A DNA stretch of 31,385 nucleotides from an uncultured bacterium (lineage in GTDB: Bacteria > Actinomycetota > Coriobacteriia > Coriobacteriales > Eggerthellaceae): the NCBI GenBank assembly GCA_905215035.1, contig CAJMOJ010000016.1, forward strand, positions 1 to 31,385. The letters are read 5' to 3'. The position numbers and the translations under genes are program-made. The number at the start of each line of letters is the position of its first letter. Position 1 is the stretch's first letter. This document shows positions 23,439-31,385 of this stretch, one piece after another. The notes under the pieces are model-generated. The model was not told the DNA's origin and did no database searches. It worked only from the letters and a program-made list of their open reading frames with translations.

Positions 23439-23612
23439 GATTAAGATCCCCCCTCTTGTACAACAATCAGCCCAAGCTGTACCCCTTTAGCTTAAGCTGA
23501 CATTGCCTTGATCTGTAATCACTTAGTCTAGATGTTTCCTAACTGTACTAAAACAGTGAATACCTGCGAAAATGGCTGATAATGTAACAGAGCACGACAG
23601 GGTTAGAGATTC
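23439..23612. other. Intergenic region upstream of the radical SAM gene
   Basis: Holds the perfect 10-bp palindrome AGCTTAAGCT (23489-23498) about 50 bases before the radical SAM ATG, on the promoter side. No small gene is recognised here. Confidence 0.35.
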
Positions 23613-25022
23613 TTAGTTAGAGGATTCTTCTTGTAAGGGGATACGAATGGTAAACGTGCTTCCCTCACCAAGTTCGCTTGTGACAGAAACATCACCGCCA
23701 TGGGAGAGTGCAACATGTTTGACAATAGCAAGCCCAAGACCGGTGCCGCCTGTTTCTTTTGACCGGCTTTTTTCTGTTCGGTAGAATCGCTCAAACACTT
23801 TGGCTTGATCCTCTTGCGCAATACCCATGCCGGTATCTTGAACCGTAACTACTGCATAGGCCGTTCCATCGGCATCTAAACTATGCTCAACGTATACGAT
23901 TACTGTTCCACCCGCTTGAGTATAACGAAGTGCGTTTTCCACTAGATTAACCACAGCCTGTTCAAGCAGTGATTCATTCCCTTTTACCACCACATGTTCA
24001 CCCAGCAGACTTAAAACAATAGACTTTTCACGGACGATAGGCTGTAGGCGTTCATACGTGCGACGCGCTACCTCATACAGATCGACTTGTTGAGCACTTG
24101 CATGAGCAAATGCGGGATCATCAAGACGCGAAAGTGTCAAAACATCATTAATTAAAGCACGCAATCGTTGAGACTCACGATAAATGCGACTCCCAAAATT
24201 TTCCATGTCCTGCGGAGCAACCATACCATTTGCAATCATTTCTGCTGATCCGGCAATGACTTGTAGGGGTGTTTTCATTTCATGTGAAACATTGGCAGAA
24301 AACTCTTGCCGCAACCCTTCTGCGCGTTTTAACTCTTCGTTTTGGCGCTTAAGAAGCTGCTGCTGCTCATCGATACGCATAAGCAATGGACGCATCTCTT
24401 CATATCCATCACTAGCAAGCGGTTCATTTACATCAAGTGCATTAAGCGGCTTCATGATGCGCGTCGTCAACACCCGTGACAACACAACAACTACCAAACA
24501 AGCAACACACACTATTACACCAATAGGTAGAGCTAGTGTGGCAAAGAATGCAGTAAGCGAAAGTCTTTCTTCGCTCACACGAATAAACCACCCATCATTA
24601 AGTTGTTCAGCTACATAAATTGCATCGATATTCTGTGTCTCTGATCGGCGAATCAGCACGCCTTCTCCCTCATGTTCGGCAGCCAACATCTCAGGACGTT
24701 CATAGTGGTTATCAAGCAATGCGCTATTTGAATAGCTGTCATAAATAACCTCTCCCGTTGTGTCAATCAAGGTATAACGCTCGGGTCCAGGAAATTGCTC
24801 TTGTATTAACGCAGGACGTTTTTCTGGAACGCACGCATCGAGCACTGATGCACACATGCGCGCACGCTCCACCAAACTGTTTTCTGTATGTTGTTCTTCA
24901 GCATGATAAGACAGCGTAATGAATGCACCAGAAAGAGCCAAAATGATAAGCAGAGTAAACGCCAAAAGCGTACTGAAAATAGTGCGCGATAAAACGCGCA
25001 TGTGAGTTTGCTGTGAGGGCAC
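23613..25022 (-). CDS. PhoR-like sensor histidine kinase
   Basis: A 469-residue kinase starting at GTG 25022, with CAGGAG six bases upstream, overlapping the end of the regulator's ribosome region. It has TM helices at about 13-37 and 160-182. An extracytoplasmic domain of about 120 residues lies between them (Cache/PAS-like, with ERYTLIDTTGEVIYDS). A HAMP and a coiled coil follow (EQQQLLKRQNEELKRAEG). The H box is SANVSHEMKTPLQV with His247. The N box ENALRYT, G1 DTGMGI, F box VFERFYR and G2 GGTGLGLAIVKH are intact. It is the second gene of an operon after the response regulator at 25026. Confidence 0.92.
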   Translation of the reverse strand: MPSQQTHMRVLSRTIFSTLLAFTLLIILALSGAFITLSYHAEEQHTENSLVERARMCASVLDACVPEKRPALIQEQFPGPERYTLIDTTGEVIYDSYSNSALLDNHYERPEMLAAEHEGEGVLIRRSETQNIDAIYVAEQLNDGWFIRVSEERLSLTAFFATLALPIGVIVCVACLVVVVLSRVLTTRIMKPLNALDVNEPLASDGYEEMRPLLMRIDEQQQLLKRQNEELKRAEGLRQEFSANVSHEMKTPLQVIAGSAEMIANGMVAPQDMENFGSRIYRESQRLRALINDVLTLSRLDDPAFAHASAQQVDLYEVARRTYERLQPIVREKSIVLSLLGEHVVVKGNESLLEQAVVNLVENALRYTQAGGTVIVYVEHSLDADGTAYAVVTVQDTGMGIAQEDQAKVFERFYRTEKSRSKETGGTGLGLAIVKHVALSHGGDVSVTSELGEGSTFTIRIPLQEESSN

Positions 25023-25025
25023 GTT

Positions 25026-25745
25026 TTACTCCTGAGTTCGCAATCGATACCCTACGCTACGCACCGTTTCAATCATCGTGCTCAACCCCGGTTGTGCTTG
25101 ATCAAGTTTTTGCCGTAATGTCTGCATATGCACATCAACCGTACGCGTCTCTCCAAAAAAATCTGAATCCCAGACCTCTTGAAACAGTTGCGCACGCGAT
25201 AGGGCACAATCTGGATTTTCCATAAGCATCTGCAACAACCGAAATTCTTTGTAGGTCAAATCAAGCTTACAACCGGCTGCACAAGCCTTATGAGCGTCGA
25301 TATCAAGGGTTAATACGCCACAAGAAAGTTGATTGGAATGTCCTTTTACATGAAAACGATGGGCACGTCTAAGTAAAGCGTTTGATCTACTAATAAGCTC
25401 CATCATAGAAAAAGGTTTTGCCAAATAGTCATCTGCTCCTGCATCAAGACCACTAATAATGTCAAACTCAGTTCCTTTTGCAGTAAGTAAAATTACAGGC
25501 AATTCACGCAAAGATGCACTCTGTCGTATACGCGACAGAATCTCAATACCATCAATACCAGGGAGCATAATATCAAGAAGTACAAGATCGGGAGGATTGG
25601 CTCCACAAGCAGTGAAAAAGTTTTCTGCGTCTGAAAAACCCTCACACTCAAATCCTGCTTGGCGCAAAGCGTATTGTGTTAAATCTCGAATATCGTGATC
25701 GTCTTCTACATAAAACACCCGTGGTTTTGATGGCGACGCTTGCAT
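25026..25745 (-). CDS. PhoB-like response regulator
   Basis: A 239-residue regulator, started at ATG 25745 because GAAAGGGA lies six bases upstream; the longer frame to 25796 lacks one. The receiver has acidic Glu14-Asp15-Asp16, phospho-Asp58 in LVLLDIMLPG, and the LAKPF lysine. The C-terminal winged helix includes DLTYKEFRLLQMLMEN, the SRAQLFQEVW segment and TVDVHMQTLRQK. It pairs with the kinase downstream. GTAAAG repeats 11 bases apart (25900-25916) lie between it and the divergent surface-protein gene, so it probably regulates both. Confidence 0.93.
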   Translation of the reverse strand: MQASPSKPRVFYVEDDHDIRDLTQYALRQAGFECEGFSDAENFFTACGANPPDLVLLDIMLPGIDGIEILSRIRQSASLRELPVILLTAKGTEFDIISGLDAGADDYLAKPFSMMELISRSNALLRRAHRFHVKGHSNQLSCGVLTLDIDAHKACAAGCKLDLTYKEFRLLQMLMENPDCALSRAQLFQEVWDSDFFGETRTVDVHMQTLRQKLDQAQPGLSTMIETVRSVGYRLRTQE

Positions 25746-25799
25746 GCAATCCCTTTCACCTAAACATGATGTAGTAATTTTCGCCCATTCTAACATAGG

Positions 25800-26064
25800 G
25801 GATCAACTGATCCTCACAAATATGGATGACACCTTCCTTGTAGTGTTGTGTTCAAATTTGCAGTATAGAAAAGTGGTGTATGAACCGTGTTAGACGTTGG
25901 TAAAGTTTTTGTAAAGCCGTTTGCACTAAGCCAAACTAGCCACATTATTCATTGCAACTAATTATTAGCAAATGTGTCTAACTGATAACAAAGTATTGGA
26001 CTCTTGGTTGCATACTCTTTTTGAACTACTCCATAAAGATGGGTGCTGATACGCTTAACGTATC
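25800..26064. promoter_or_regulatory. Divergent control region of two-component and surface-protein genes
   Basis: About 360 bases without a gene lie between the regulator ATG (25745) and the surface-protein ATG (26105). Visible elements are GGATCA-AC-TGATCC (25800-25813); two GTAAAG repeats at 25900-25905 and 25911-25916, an 11-bp period as expected for PhoB-type binding; and a hairpin GATACG-N5-CGTATC (26048-26064) in the leader of the surface-protein gene. Confidence 0.5.
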
Positions 26065-26104
26065 GCTACAACTATGTTTACCTGATCGTTATGAGGTGTT
26101 GATC

Positions 26105-27262
26105 ATGAAACATACCCATCTATCCCCATTCTTTTTTCAAATACGCACCTATATCATCATTGCTCTTTCAGTAGTTGCACTCTTATGTGCTGGCGGCATC
26201 TTTATTGTCTCTACAGGATCTTCTGCATTTGCTGAAAACGCCACGAAAACCGTTGTTGATACACAAGGAAATGAAATCAATGTGTCAATTCCTTCGCAAA
26301 CAGAACAAGGAGACTCAAATGCGCTTTCACCCGCAGATAATTGCAGTATCACTCTTGAGTATTATGAGATAGTTCAATACGATGATCCTGATAAGCCAGT
26401 CGGTGATGACCGTTTACATTTGATGGGTACAAGAACACTTGATGGTTTTCACGAAGGGGATACCGTAAGTGCTTGGTCATATGTTGTTGATATTCCAGGT
26501 CATTTCTTCTGGGATGGCTGGCCCTCTTCTTTGACCGTATCTCGTGATCCTAGTCAAAATGTTTTTGTTTTTAACTATGCCAAACTTTGGAATGCGGAAT
26601 ATACCGTTAATTATTACGTCATGACAGGTGCTGATTTGACAGCAGATAGCTGGACTGATGCACTTGCCCCTGAAGATGTTACTTTCACTAAATTAGGATC
26701 AGAAACATTTACTAACCAACGTTTTGATGCCCTGATTAAAGGTGATGCTTATGAATATAAGCTTGACGATATGTATGTAATCGACACCTACCCTTCCGAG
26801 ATTAGACTTGGCACCGATCCTGATAACAATGTCATTAATGTGTTGTATGTACCAGAAATTGCAACGTTGCCTGACCAGATTGAAGTTCCTGATGAGAAAC
26901 CAAGCTATGATGATATCACCACAACCTTGCCTGACCAGATTGAAATTCCTGATGAACAATTCAATTATGATGATTTAATCACAACACTTCCTGATGATGT
27001 TATTGTTGAAGACTTCGCAAGCACCGACACAATCAGTCCCGACGAAAACACTACGATTGACATTACTGATGACATGCTTGCTAACCCCGTCGATAAAGCA
27101 GAAGCAGAAGAGACCATTAATGCTTATCTGACAGGAATTGAACATGCCAACATGGTTTCAAAAACAGGTGATTCAACATGGGTCCTTGTAGGCATTATCG
27201 CTGGTATTGCAATTATTGCGGGTGTTACCCTTGGTGTTATTGCTTGGCACCGTAAAAAGTAA
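26105..27262 (+). CDS. Cell-surface protein with MucBP-like domains, tandem repeats and sorting tail
   Basis: A 385-residue exported protein, started at ATG 26105 (MKHTHLSPFFFQ) with GAGGTG seven bases upstream. A signal peptide ends near residue 44 (STGSSAFAENA). The body has two domains of the mucin-binding (MucBP-like) beta type: one around YEIVQYDDPDKPVGDDRLH, one around YTVNYYVMTGADLT, each ending in a VFNYAK or NVLYVPE strand. Three short tandem repeats of TLPD(Q/D)-x-(I/V)-(E/I)-(V/I) follow, about 23 residues each. The C-terminus is VSKTG, a hydrophobic helix and HRKK, the layout of a sortase signal in which the usual LP pair is VS. A divergent two-component system may control it. Confidence 0.78.
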   Translation: MKHTHLSPFFFQIRTYIIIALSVVALLCAGGIFIVSTGSSAFAENATKTVVDTQGNEINVSIPSQTEQGDSNALSPADNCSITLEYYEIVQYDDPDKPVGDDRLHLMGTRTLDGFHEGDTVSAWSYVVDIPGHFFWDGWPSSLTVSRDPSQNVFVFNYAKLWNAEYTVNYYVMTGADLTADSWTDALAPEDVTFTKLGSETFTNQRFDALIKGDAYEYKLDDMYVIDTYPSEIRLGTDPDNNVINVLYVPEIATLPDQIEVPDEKPSYDDITTTLPDQIEIPDEQFNYDDLITTLPDDVIVEDFASTDTISPDENTTIDITDDMLANPVDKAEAEETINAYLTGIEHANMVSKTGDSTWVLVGIIAGIAIIAGVTLGVIAWHRKK

Positions 27263-27277
27263 CTAGGTAAGTAATTA

Positions 27278-27333
27278 GGTAAAAAGCCTTTACCATAAGA
27301 TATCCCCTATCGTTTTTTTAACGATAGGGGATA
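27278..27333 (+). terminator. Strong terminator of the surface-protein gene
   Basis: A small hairpin, GGTAAA (27278-27283) with TTTACC (27289-27294), is followed by a 14-bp perfect stem. That stem is TATCCCCTATCGTT (27301-27314) with AACGATAGGGGATA (27320-27333), around a five-T loop. It can also serve the convergent peptidase-like gene. Confidence 0.85.
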
Positions 27334-27407
27334 GTATTAAACCAAATTACTATGCGTATAAGTGTGTGTGCAAACTCGATGCGATAACGCACACAAGCCT
27401 AAATTGA

Positions 27408-30400
27408 CTAAATTGATTTAAGCAGCGCTAATACAAATTCAACATTGTTTGCCAAAGTGGACTCTTTGATAACCGCAAGAGTGTCATCCATACTGCCGTC
27501 ATCAGCAAGCTGATTGCCTTGCATGCCTACCACACTCAACGCTTGTAAGCCATGCTGTCCAGCAACGTAAGCGGCAGAATTGCGTGAGCATAAGGAACCC
27601 GTTGCGCATCCCACCCCTGAGCGATTAGTTGCATCACGTACGAAGCGTTTAATACGGCTCGAAGGCTTCATAACCTTAATGAGACCTTCTTTTTCAAGAT
27701 AGGTAAGGGCGCCATCGCCTAATGCTTCAATATTAACTACGATAGAACCTTTGAGCTCATCAGCATGTTCGGCTAAAAATGCTTCCATGCCCGCATTGTA
27801 GGCTTCTTCAGCTCCTAATGCTACAAACCACACCTCAGTATCAATATCAGGATGACGAAATGTTTGAATTCGGCGCATTTCTCGATTAATTTGTTCGGTT
27901 TTTGCTTGTGCCTCAGGCACAGAACGTGATGGTCTCCGTCCTCGGTCTACCGTACGTTCAATAGTCTCTGCGGCTTCTGCTGATTCTGCCATTGCGTCAT
28001 CTGAATAGATGTCTTCTTCAGCAAATTCATCATAGTAAGCATCGTCGTTTTGCTTGTTCTTACCACGCAAGTTACGCAAGCGATCCAAGCTAAAACCACC
28101 GCCATTCCAACCACGGCGATTGTCGAAATCAGAATCATGATAATCAACATCAACAAACTCGTCGTCAAATGAATCATCAAAAGCGCTGCCCGCGTCATCA
28201 GCATCTTCGCGGAAACTCGCCCAACTACCGCGCGCTTTACCAGCAGCTTGAGCAGTAAAGTTCTCATCAACTCCCACCCATTCGGTTACTGAAGTGGTTT
28301 GCTCATGAGTCTTCTTAGTTTTTTTCTTGGAGCGGAATCGATCAAAGAACCCACCTGCACGAGATTTGGGCATATCGACATATCCGGGCCCAGCAAATGC
28401 TCCCGTTTCTGTGAACTCTTCAGCATAAGCAGAATCGTCAGCATCATCGATATACATTTCATCAGGATCAACATCAGCTACAAGCTCATCACCTACGGGG
28501 GCAAAAGGACCTGTTCCTCCAACAGTAGAGAAGCTGCCCGTTGAAGAGACAGCTGAATTTTCGACAGTGGTCGTTCCTAGTGGCGGCAAATCAAGACCAA
28601 AGGTGTCCTGTGAAGTCGCTGCTTCAACCTCTTCAATTACTTTATCGTCAATGCGAGGGATCATGTTGGAAAGCAATGCCTGTGATCCACTTTTAGTAGA
28701 AACATTGCTTGTCGCCATAGGCGCACGCTGTTTTGTCTGTTCGTCTCCTTTAATGCGCTGAGAAGAAACTTCGGGCAAAACAATGACTTGACGTGTTGGC
28801 ACAACATCAGCCTTATCAGGAGCTGGCGTAATGGGAGGAATAGAAGTAACAAGATTTTCCATACCTGCAATAGGGCTTACCTGTTCTAATACTTCATCTC
28901 GACTCATTGGATTAGTTGATTCCGACGAAACGTCCGTGGTGACTTCAACACGAGCGACTTCTACACCCTCATACGATGATTCATCAGACAATTCGCTATC
29001 ATCAAAGCCTTGCACAGCTTGGGGTGAAACACTTTGGTCGTCTAATACTACTTCGGTAAAACCATCAGCTTCTGCAAGTTGTTCAAAATCGCGATCAGCC
29101 TGAGTAAATTCAGGCGTCTCTTCATCTTGCATACTATTCATATACTGAGAAACATCAATGGGTGCAATAGCTGCTGTCTTGCCTGCAGGCATAGCTGGTT
29201 GTACATCAGATCGCAAATCCGATGACTTTGCTTGCCGAATTACGTGCGAGGATGAATCAATACCCTGTGTACGCTGGCGTACTGATGGCCGTTTAGAGGG
29301 AACATGCTCAGTAACCTTTTTAGATAAACGAGCAAACACTGAAGGCGCATCTGGACCAGTATGTGGTGTATCAGAAGAAACATTTTCGGTAATTTCTTCA
29401 GCGAATGCCTCGGCAAACTCTTCAGAAGGTTCTGCAACAATGCCTTCGGAACCATCCTCGGAGACATCCTCAACAAAGATTGCTTCTCCCTCTCCTTCGT
29501 GTATCTCACGGACAACGTTTCCTTGAGCTGTTGCTGCTATAGTTGGCATCGCAGCATCGCCTTCGATCACTTCAACAACCGAAGAGGATGCAGGAGAGAC
29601 TACCGAAGAAGGTGATACAGAAGAAGAAACCGCGGAAGTTTCTGATGTTGCTAGGCTTGTTGATGCCACCGTAGGTGCTATGGGTTCTTCATGGACATCC
29701 ATAGCCGCAATTACTTGTTGAGTCTCTGCCGAAATTGTTGGAGCTTGTGTCGCATTAATTTCTGCATACAATGCTTCTAAACGTGCATTTAATACCGGAT
29801 CTGTTGAAACTGGGGCCGTTGTCGCTACGTTGTCAGCTTCAGCAAGTGTCTCATCGCCATAAGGATGAGCCGTTACGCTCACATAATCACCGGCACGTGT
29901 TGCATTGGTAGGAATCGCTTGAGCATCCGAAATGCGCGATGCGGGCGTATCGGCATAACGAGAACGATGGGTAGGCACCGCTTGCATAACATCTGGCTTA
30001 TTCGCACGTGCCTTGGCTTGCGCAGCGCGCGCCCAAGCAGGTGTCTTATCAATTGAAGATCCCATGCCTGTTGCAGCCATTTGAAGTGCTTGTGGTGTTT
30101 GACGCTCAAAAGCAACGGAAGATTGTGATTGATTATTGACAGTAGCTGTCGTTGAGGATGGTTTTGCTTCTTTATGGTCTCCAGACCCTTCTCCAGACAT
30201 AACCGTTTCAGCAGAACCGTCAGCATCATGCATTGATGAAGACTGACCTGCTGGTTGGCTAGAATCTACAGACTGCTCCGTGCTTGCTGGCTGAACAACA
30301 CGTACTTGTTGAGAGGTGGAACGGTCGTTAGATACACCGTCTCCTGCCTCATCGTCGTAGATATATTCTGCATAATCAGGATCCATGTATCCTTGCTGAT

Positions 30401-31385
30401 TGTCTTGTTGCTCATAAAAATCTGGTTGATCGAGATCCGCAAATTCAGAAACACGTGGTACCACTTCTGGCGTTTCAGTGACATCAAAGGTAAATTCAGT
30501 GGCATAGGAATCTTCCACGCCAAAGCCATCGCCTTGTACTAAACGAGTTGAAACATCACGAACAGGAACCGTATCAGCAATAGGCTTACCGGTCAGAGAC
30601 ACAATAGCTGCTTTTGCTGCAGCAAGTGATTCTTCAGGAGTCATATGCTCAACGGGCTGCGTTGATTTTGCAGCATACGTAACAGGAACTCCTTGCGGCA
30701 TCTCACCTGATTCTGCAAGTGCTTCAGCACCCTGCACCGTTACCCCTGACTGAATCGCGCTTGATTCCATTTCGTCAGCACTTACCATACCTCTGCCAAT
30801 AACACGAGCAGCTTCCATCATGACAGAAACACCAGCTGCATTACTGTTAGCACCGTTGTTATAATGAGCAACCTTGTTCAAAATGCAAGAAATAAGCGGA
30901 AGCGCTAATACCACTAAGCAAAGTATCAAAAGGATCATAAAGACCGTAGCAGCAGCACCCGTATCAGAGGTAAAAAAGACTGTCTTAATAAAAAGCAAAA
31001 TCGCCGTAACGGGAAGAGCGGCGATACAAACAGTTTTTATAAAAGAAAGATACTGCCCAATAACACCTTGAGTTTCTTTAGTTGCTTTTTTGCTGTCATA
31101 ATGCGAAACGAGAATAATTTTGCGGCGCTTGGCTCCATTTGCTTGGTTAGGAATATACTTCGCCACGACATTTTGACTTACACCGGTGTTAATAAAGCGC
31201 GTCAATACCGGCTTGCCAAGCAATTCCAACCCATACAAGACACAGGCTAAAACTACCAAAATAAGTGCTGGTAGTTGCATAAGCGGGAAAATTAATGCAA
31301 CCAAAGTAGAAACAAAGGAAACGCCATAAGCGATAGCACGTACTAAATCAGGATTTGTTAAACAATTAAAATCTTCTATCGTGGT
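27408..31385 (-). CDS. M28-like membrane peptidase split by a giant low-complexity insertion (5' end outside window)
   Basis: The frame is open from the window edge to TAG 27408, at least 1325 codons; the codon at 31304 is an internal TTG and not the start. The N-terminal visible part has several TM segments and an M28 opening, KIILVSHYDSKK (His and Asp metal ligands), then the GANSNAAG loop. Next comes about 960 residues rich in Ala, Ser, Thr, Glu, Asp and Gln with no fold. The domain then resumes: VWFVALGAEEAYNAG (Glu-Glu), VVNIEALG, and an LCSRNSAAY segment in the place of the C-terminal ligand His. The GAND-type Asp reads GANSN and the last His is not seen, so metal binding may be damaged. 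Confidence 0.75.
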   Translation of the reverse strand, partial: TTIEDFNCLTNPDLVRAIAYGVSFVSTLVALIFPLMQLPALILVVLACVLYGLELLGKPVLTRFINTGVSQNVVAKYIPNQANGAKRRKIILVSHYDSKKATKETQGVIGQYLSFIKTVCIAALPVTAILLFIKTVFFTSDTGAAATVFMILLILCLVVLALPLISCILNKVAHYNNGANSNAAGVSVMMEAARVIGRGMVSADEMESSAIQSGVTVQGAEALAESGEMPQGVPVTYAAKSTQPVEHMTPEESLAAAKAAIVSLTGKPIADTVPVRDVSTRLVQGDGFGVEDSYATEFTFDVTETPEVVPRVSEFADLDQPDFYEQQDNQQGYMDPDYAEYIYDDEAGDGVSNDRSTSQQVRVVQPASTEQSVDSSQPAGQSSSMHDADGSAETVMSGEGSGDHKEAKPSSTTATVNNQSQSSVAFERQTPQALQMAATGMGSSIDKTPAWARAAQAKARANKPDVMQAVPTHRSRYADTPASRISDAQAIPTNATRAGDYVSVTAHPYGDETLAEADNVATTAPVSTDPVLNARLEALYAEINATQAPTISAETQQVIAAMDVHEEPIAPTVASTSLATSETSAVSSSVSPSSVVSPASSSVVEVIEGDAAMPTIAATAQGNVVREIHEGEGEAIFVEDVSEDGSEGIVAEPSEEFAEAFAEEITENVSSDTPHTGPDAPSVFARLSKKVTEHVPSKRPSVRQRTQGIDSSSHVIRQAKSSDLRSDVQPAMPAGKTAAIAPIDVSQYMNSMQDEETPEFTQADRDFEQLAEADGFTEVVLDDQSVSPQAVQGFDDSELSDESSYEGVEVARVEVTTDVSSESTNPMSRDEVLEQVSPIAGMENLVTSIPPITPAPDKADVVPTRQVIVLPEVSSQRIKGDEQTKQRAPMATSNVSTKSGSQALLSNMIPRIDDKVIEEVEAATSQDTFGLDLPPLGTTTVENSAVSSTGSFSTVGGTGPFAPVGDELVADVDPDEMYIDDADDSAYAEEFTETGAFAGPGYVDMPKSRAGGFFDRFRSKKKTKKTHEQTTSVTEWVGVDENFTAQAAGKARGSWASFREDADDAGSAFDDSFDDEFVDVDYHDSDFDNRRGWNGGGFSLDRLRNLRGKNKQNDDAYYDEFAEEDIYSDDAMAESAEAAETIERTVDRGRRPSRSVPEAQAKTEQINREMRRIQTFRHPDIDTEVWFVALGAEEAYNAGMEAFLAEHADELKGSIVVNIEALGDGALTYLEKEGLIKVMKPSSRIKRFVRDATNRSGVGCATGSLCSRNSAAYVAGQHGLQALSVVGMQGNQLADDGSMDDTLAVIKESTLANNVEFVLALLKSI

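Overview
The window looks like chromosomal DNA of a moderate-GC anaerobic or facultative bacterium, most likely an actinobacterium of the class Coriobacteriia (an Eggerthellales or Cryptobacterium-like lineage). That placement is inference. It rests on the many LysR and TetR divergons, an aldo/keto reductase fused to a ferredoxin domain, two 14-TM MFS pumps with unusual tails, a SPASM-type radical SAM protein and a sortase-like surface protein. There is no rRNA, CRISPR array, prophage, transposase or replication origin. One tRNA gene is present.

Layout. 1-4.4 kb: the 3' end of a LysR gene, a decayed aldo/keto reductase remnant, about 600 bp of non-coding DNA ending in a strongly folded leader, an MFS exporter with C-terminal CBS domains, and an aldo/keto reductase with eight C-terminal cysteines. 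4.4-7.4 kb: a divergon in which a LysR regulator faces a cupin-MFS operon, then a small CxxCxxCC protein. 7.4-8.2 kb: a RelB/DinJ-PIN toxin-antitoxin pair with a perfect 18-bp palindrome at its promoter. 8.2-11.2 kb: an MprF-N/UPF0104-type membrane protein and an aldo/keto reductase divergent from a LysR gene. 11.4-14.9 kb: a TetR gene divergent from a lipoprotein and DHA2 exporter operon, with a cluster of TGTACA half-sites between them. The exporter tail contains a ribbon-helix-helix-like segment.

15.0-18.8 kb: an intact tRNA-Gly(CCC), then a response regulator, histidine kinase and membrane protein operon and a zinc-ribbon membrane protein, ending in a second, degraded copy of the tRNA-Gly 3' half in the same orientation. 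This is the arrangement expected of an old tRNA-targeted insertion that has lost its integrase. 18.9-23.5 kb: a PhzF-family enzyme, a 51-aa membrane protein, an SDR gene divergent from a TetR gene, and a SPASM-type radical SAM enzyme. 23.6-27.3 kb: a PhoB/PhoR-like two-component system divergent from a signal-peptide surface protein with tandem repeats and a VSKTG-type sorting tail. 27.4 kb to the end: the 3' part of a very long membrane protein whose M28-like peptidase domain is split by about 960 low-complexity residues.

The recurring unit is a regulator next to a transporter or oxidoreductase that it probably controls. Of the unusual items, the strongest are the tRNA-Gly-bounded islet, the two MFS fusions (CBS and RHH), the structured leader of the MFS-CBS gene, the split peptidase and the aldo/keto reductase lacking its catalytic Tyr and Lys.
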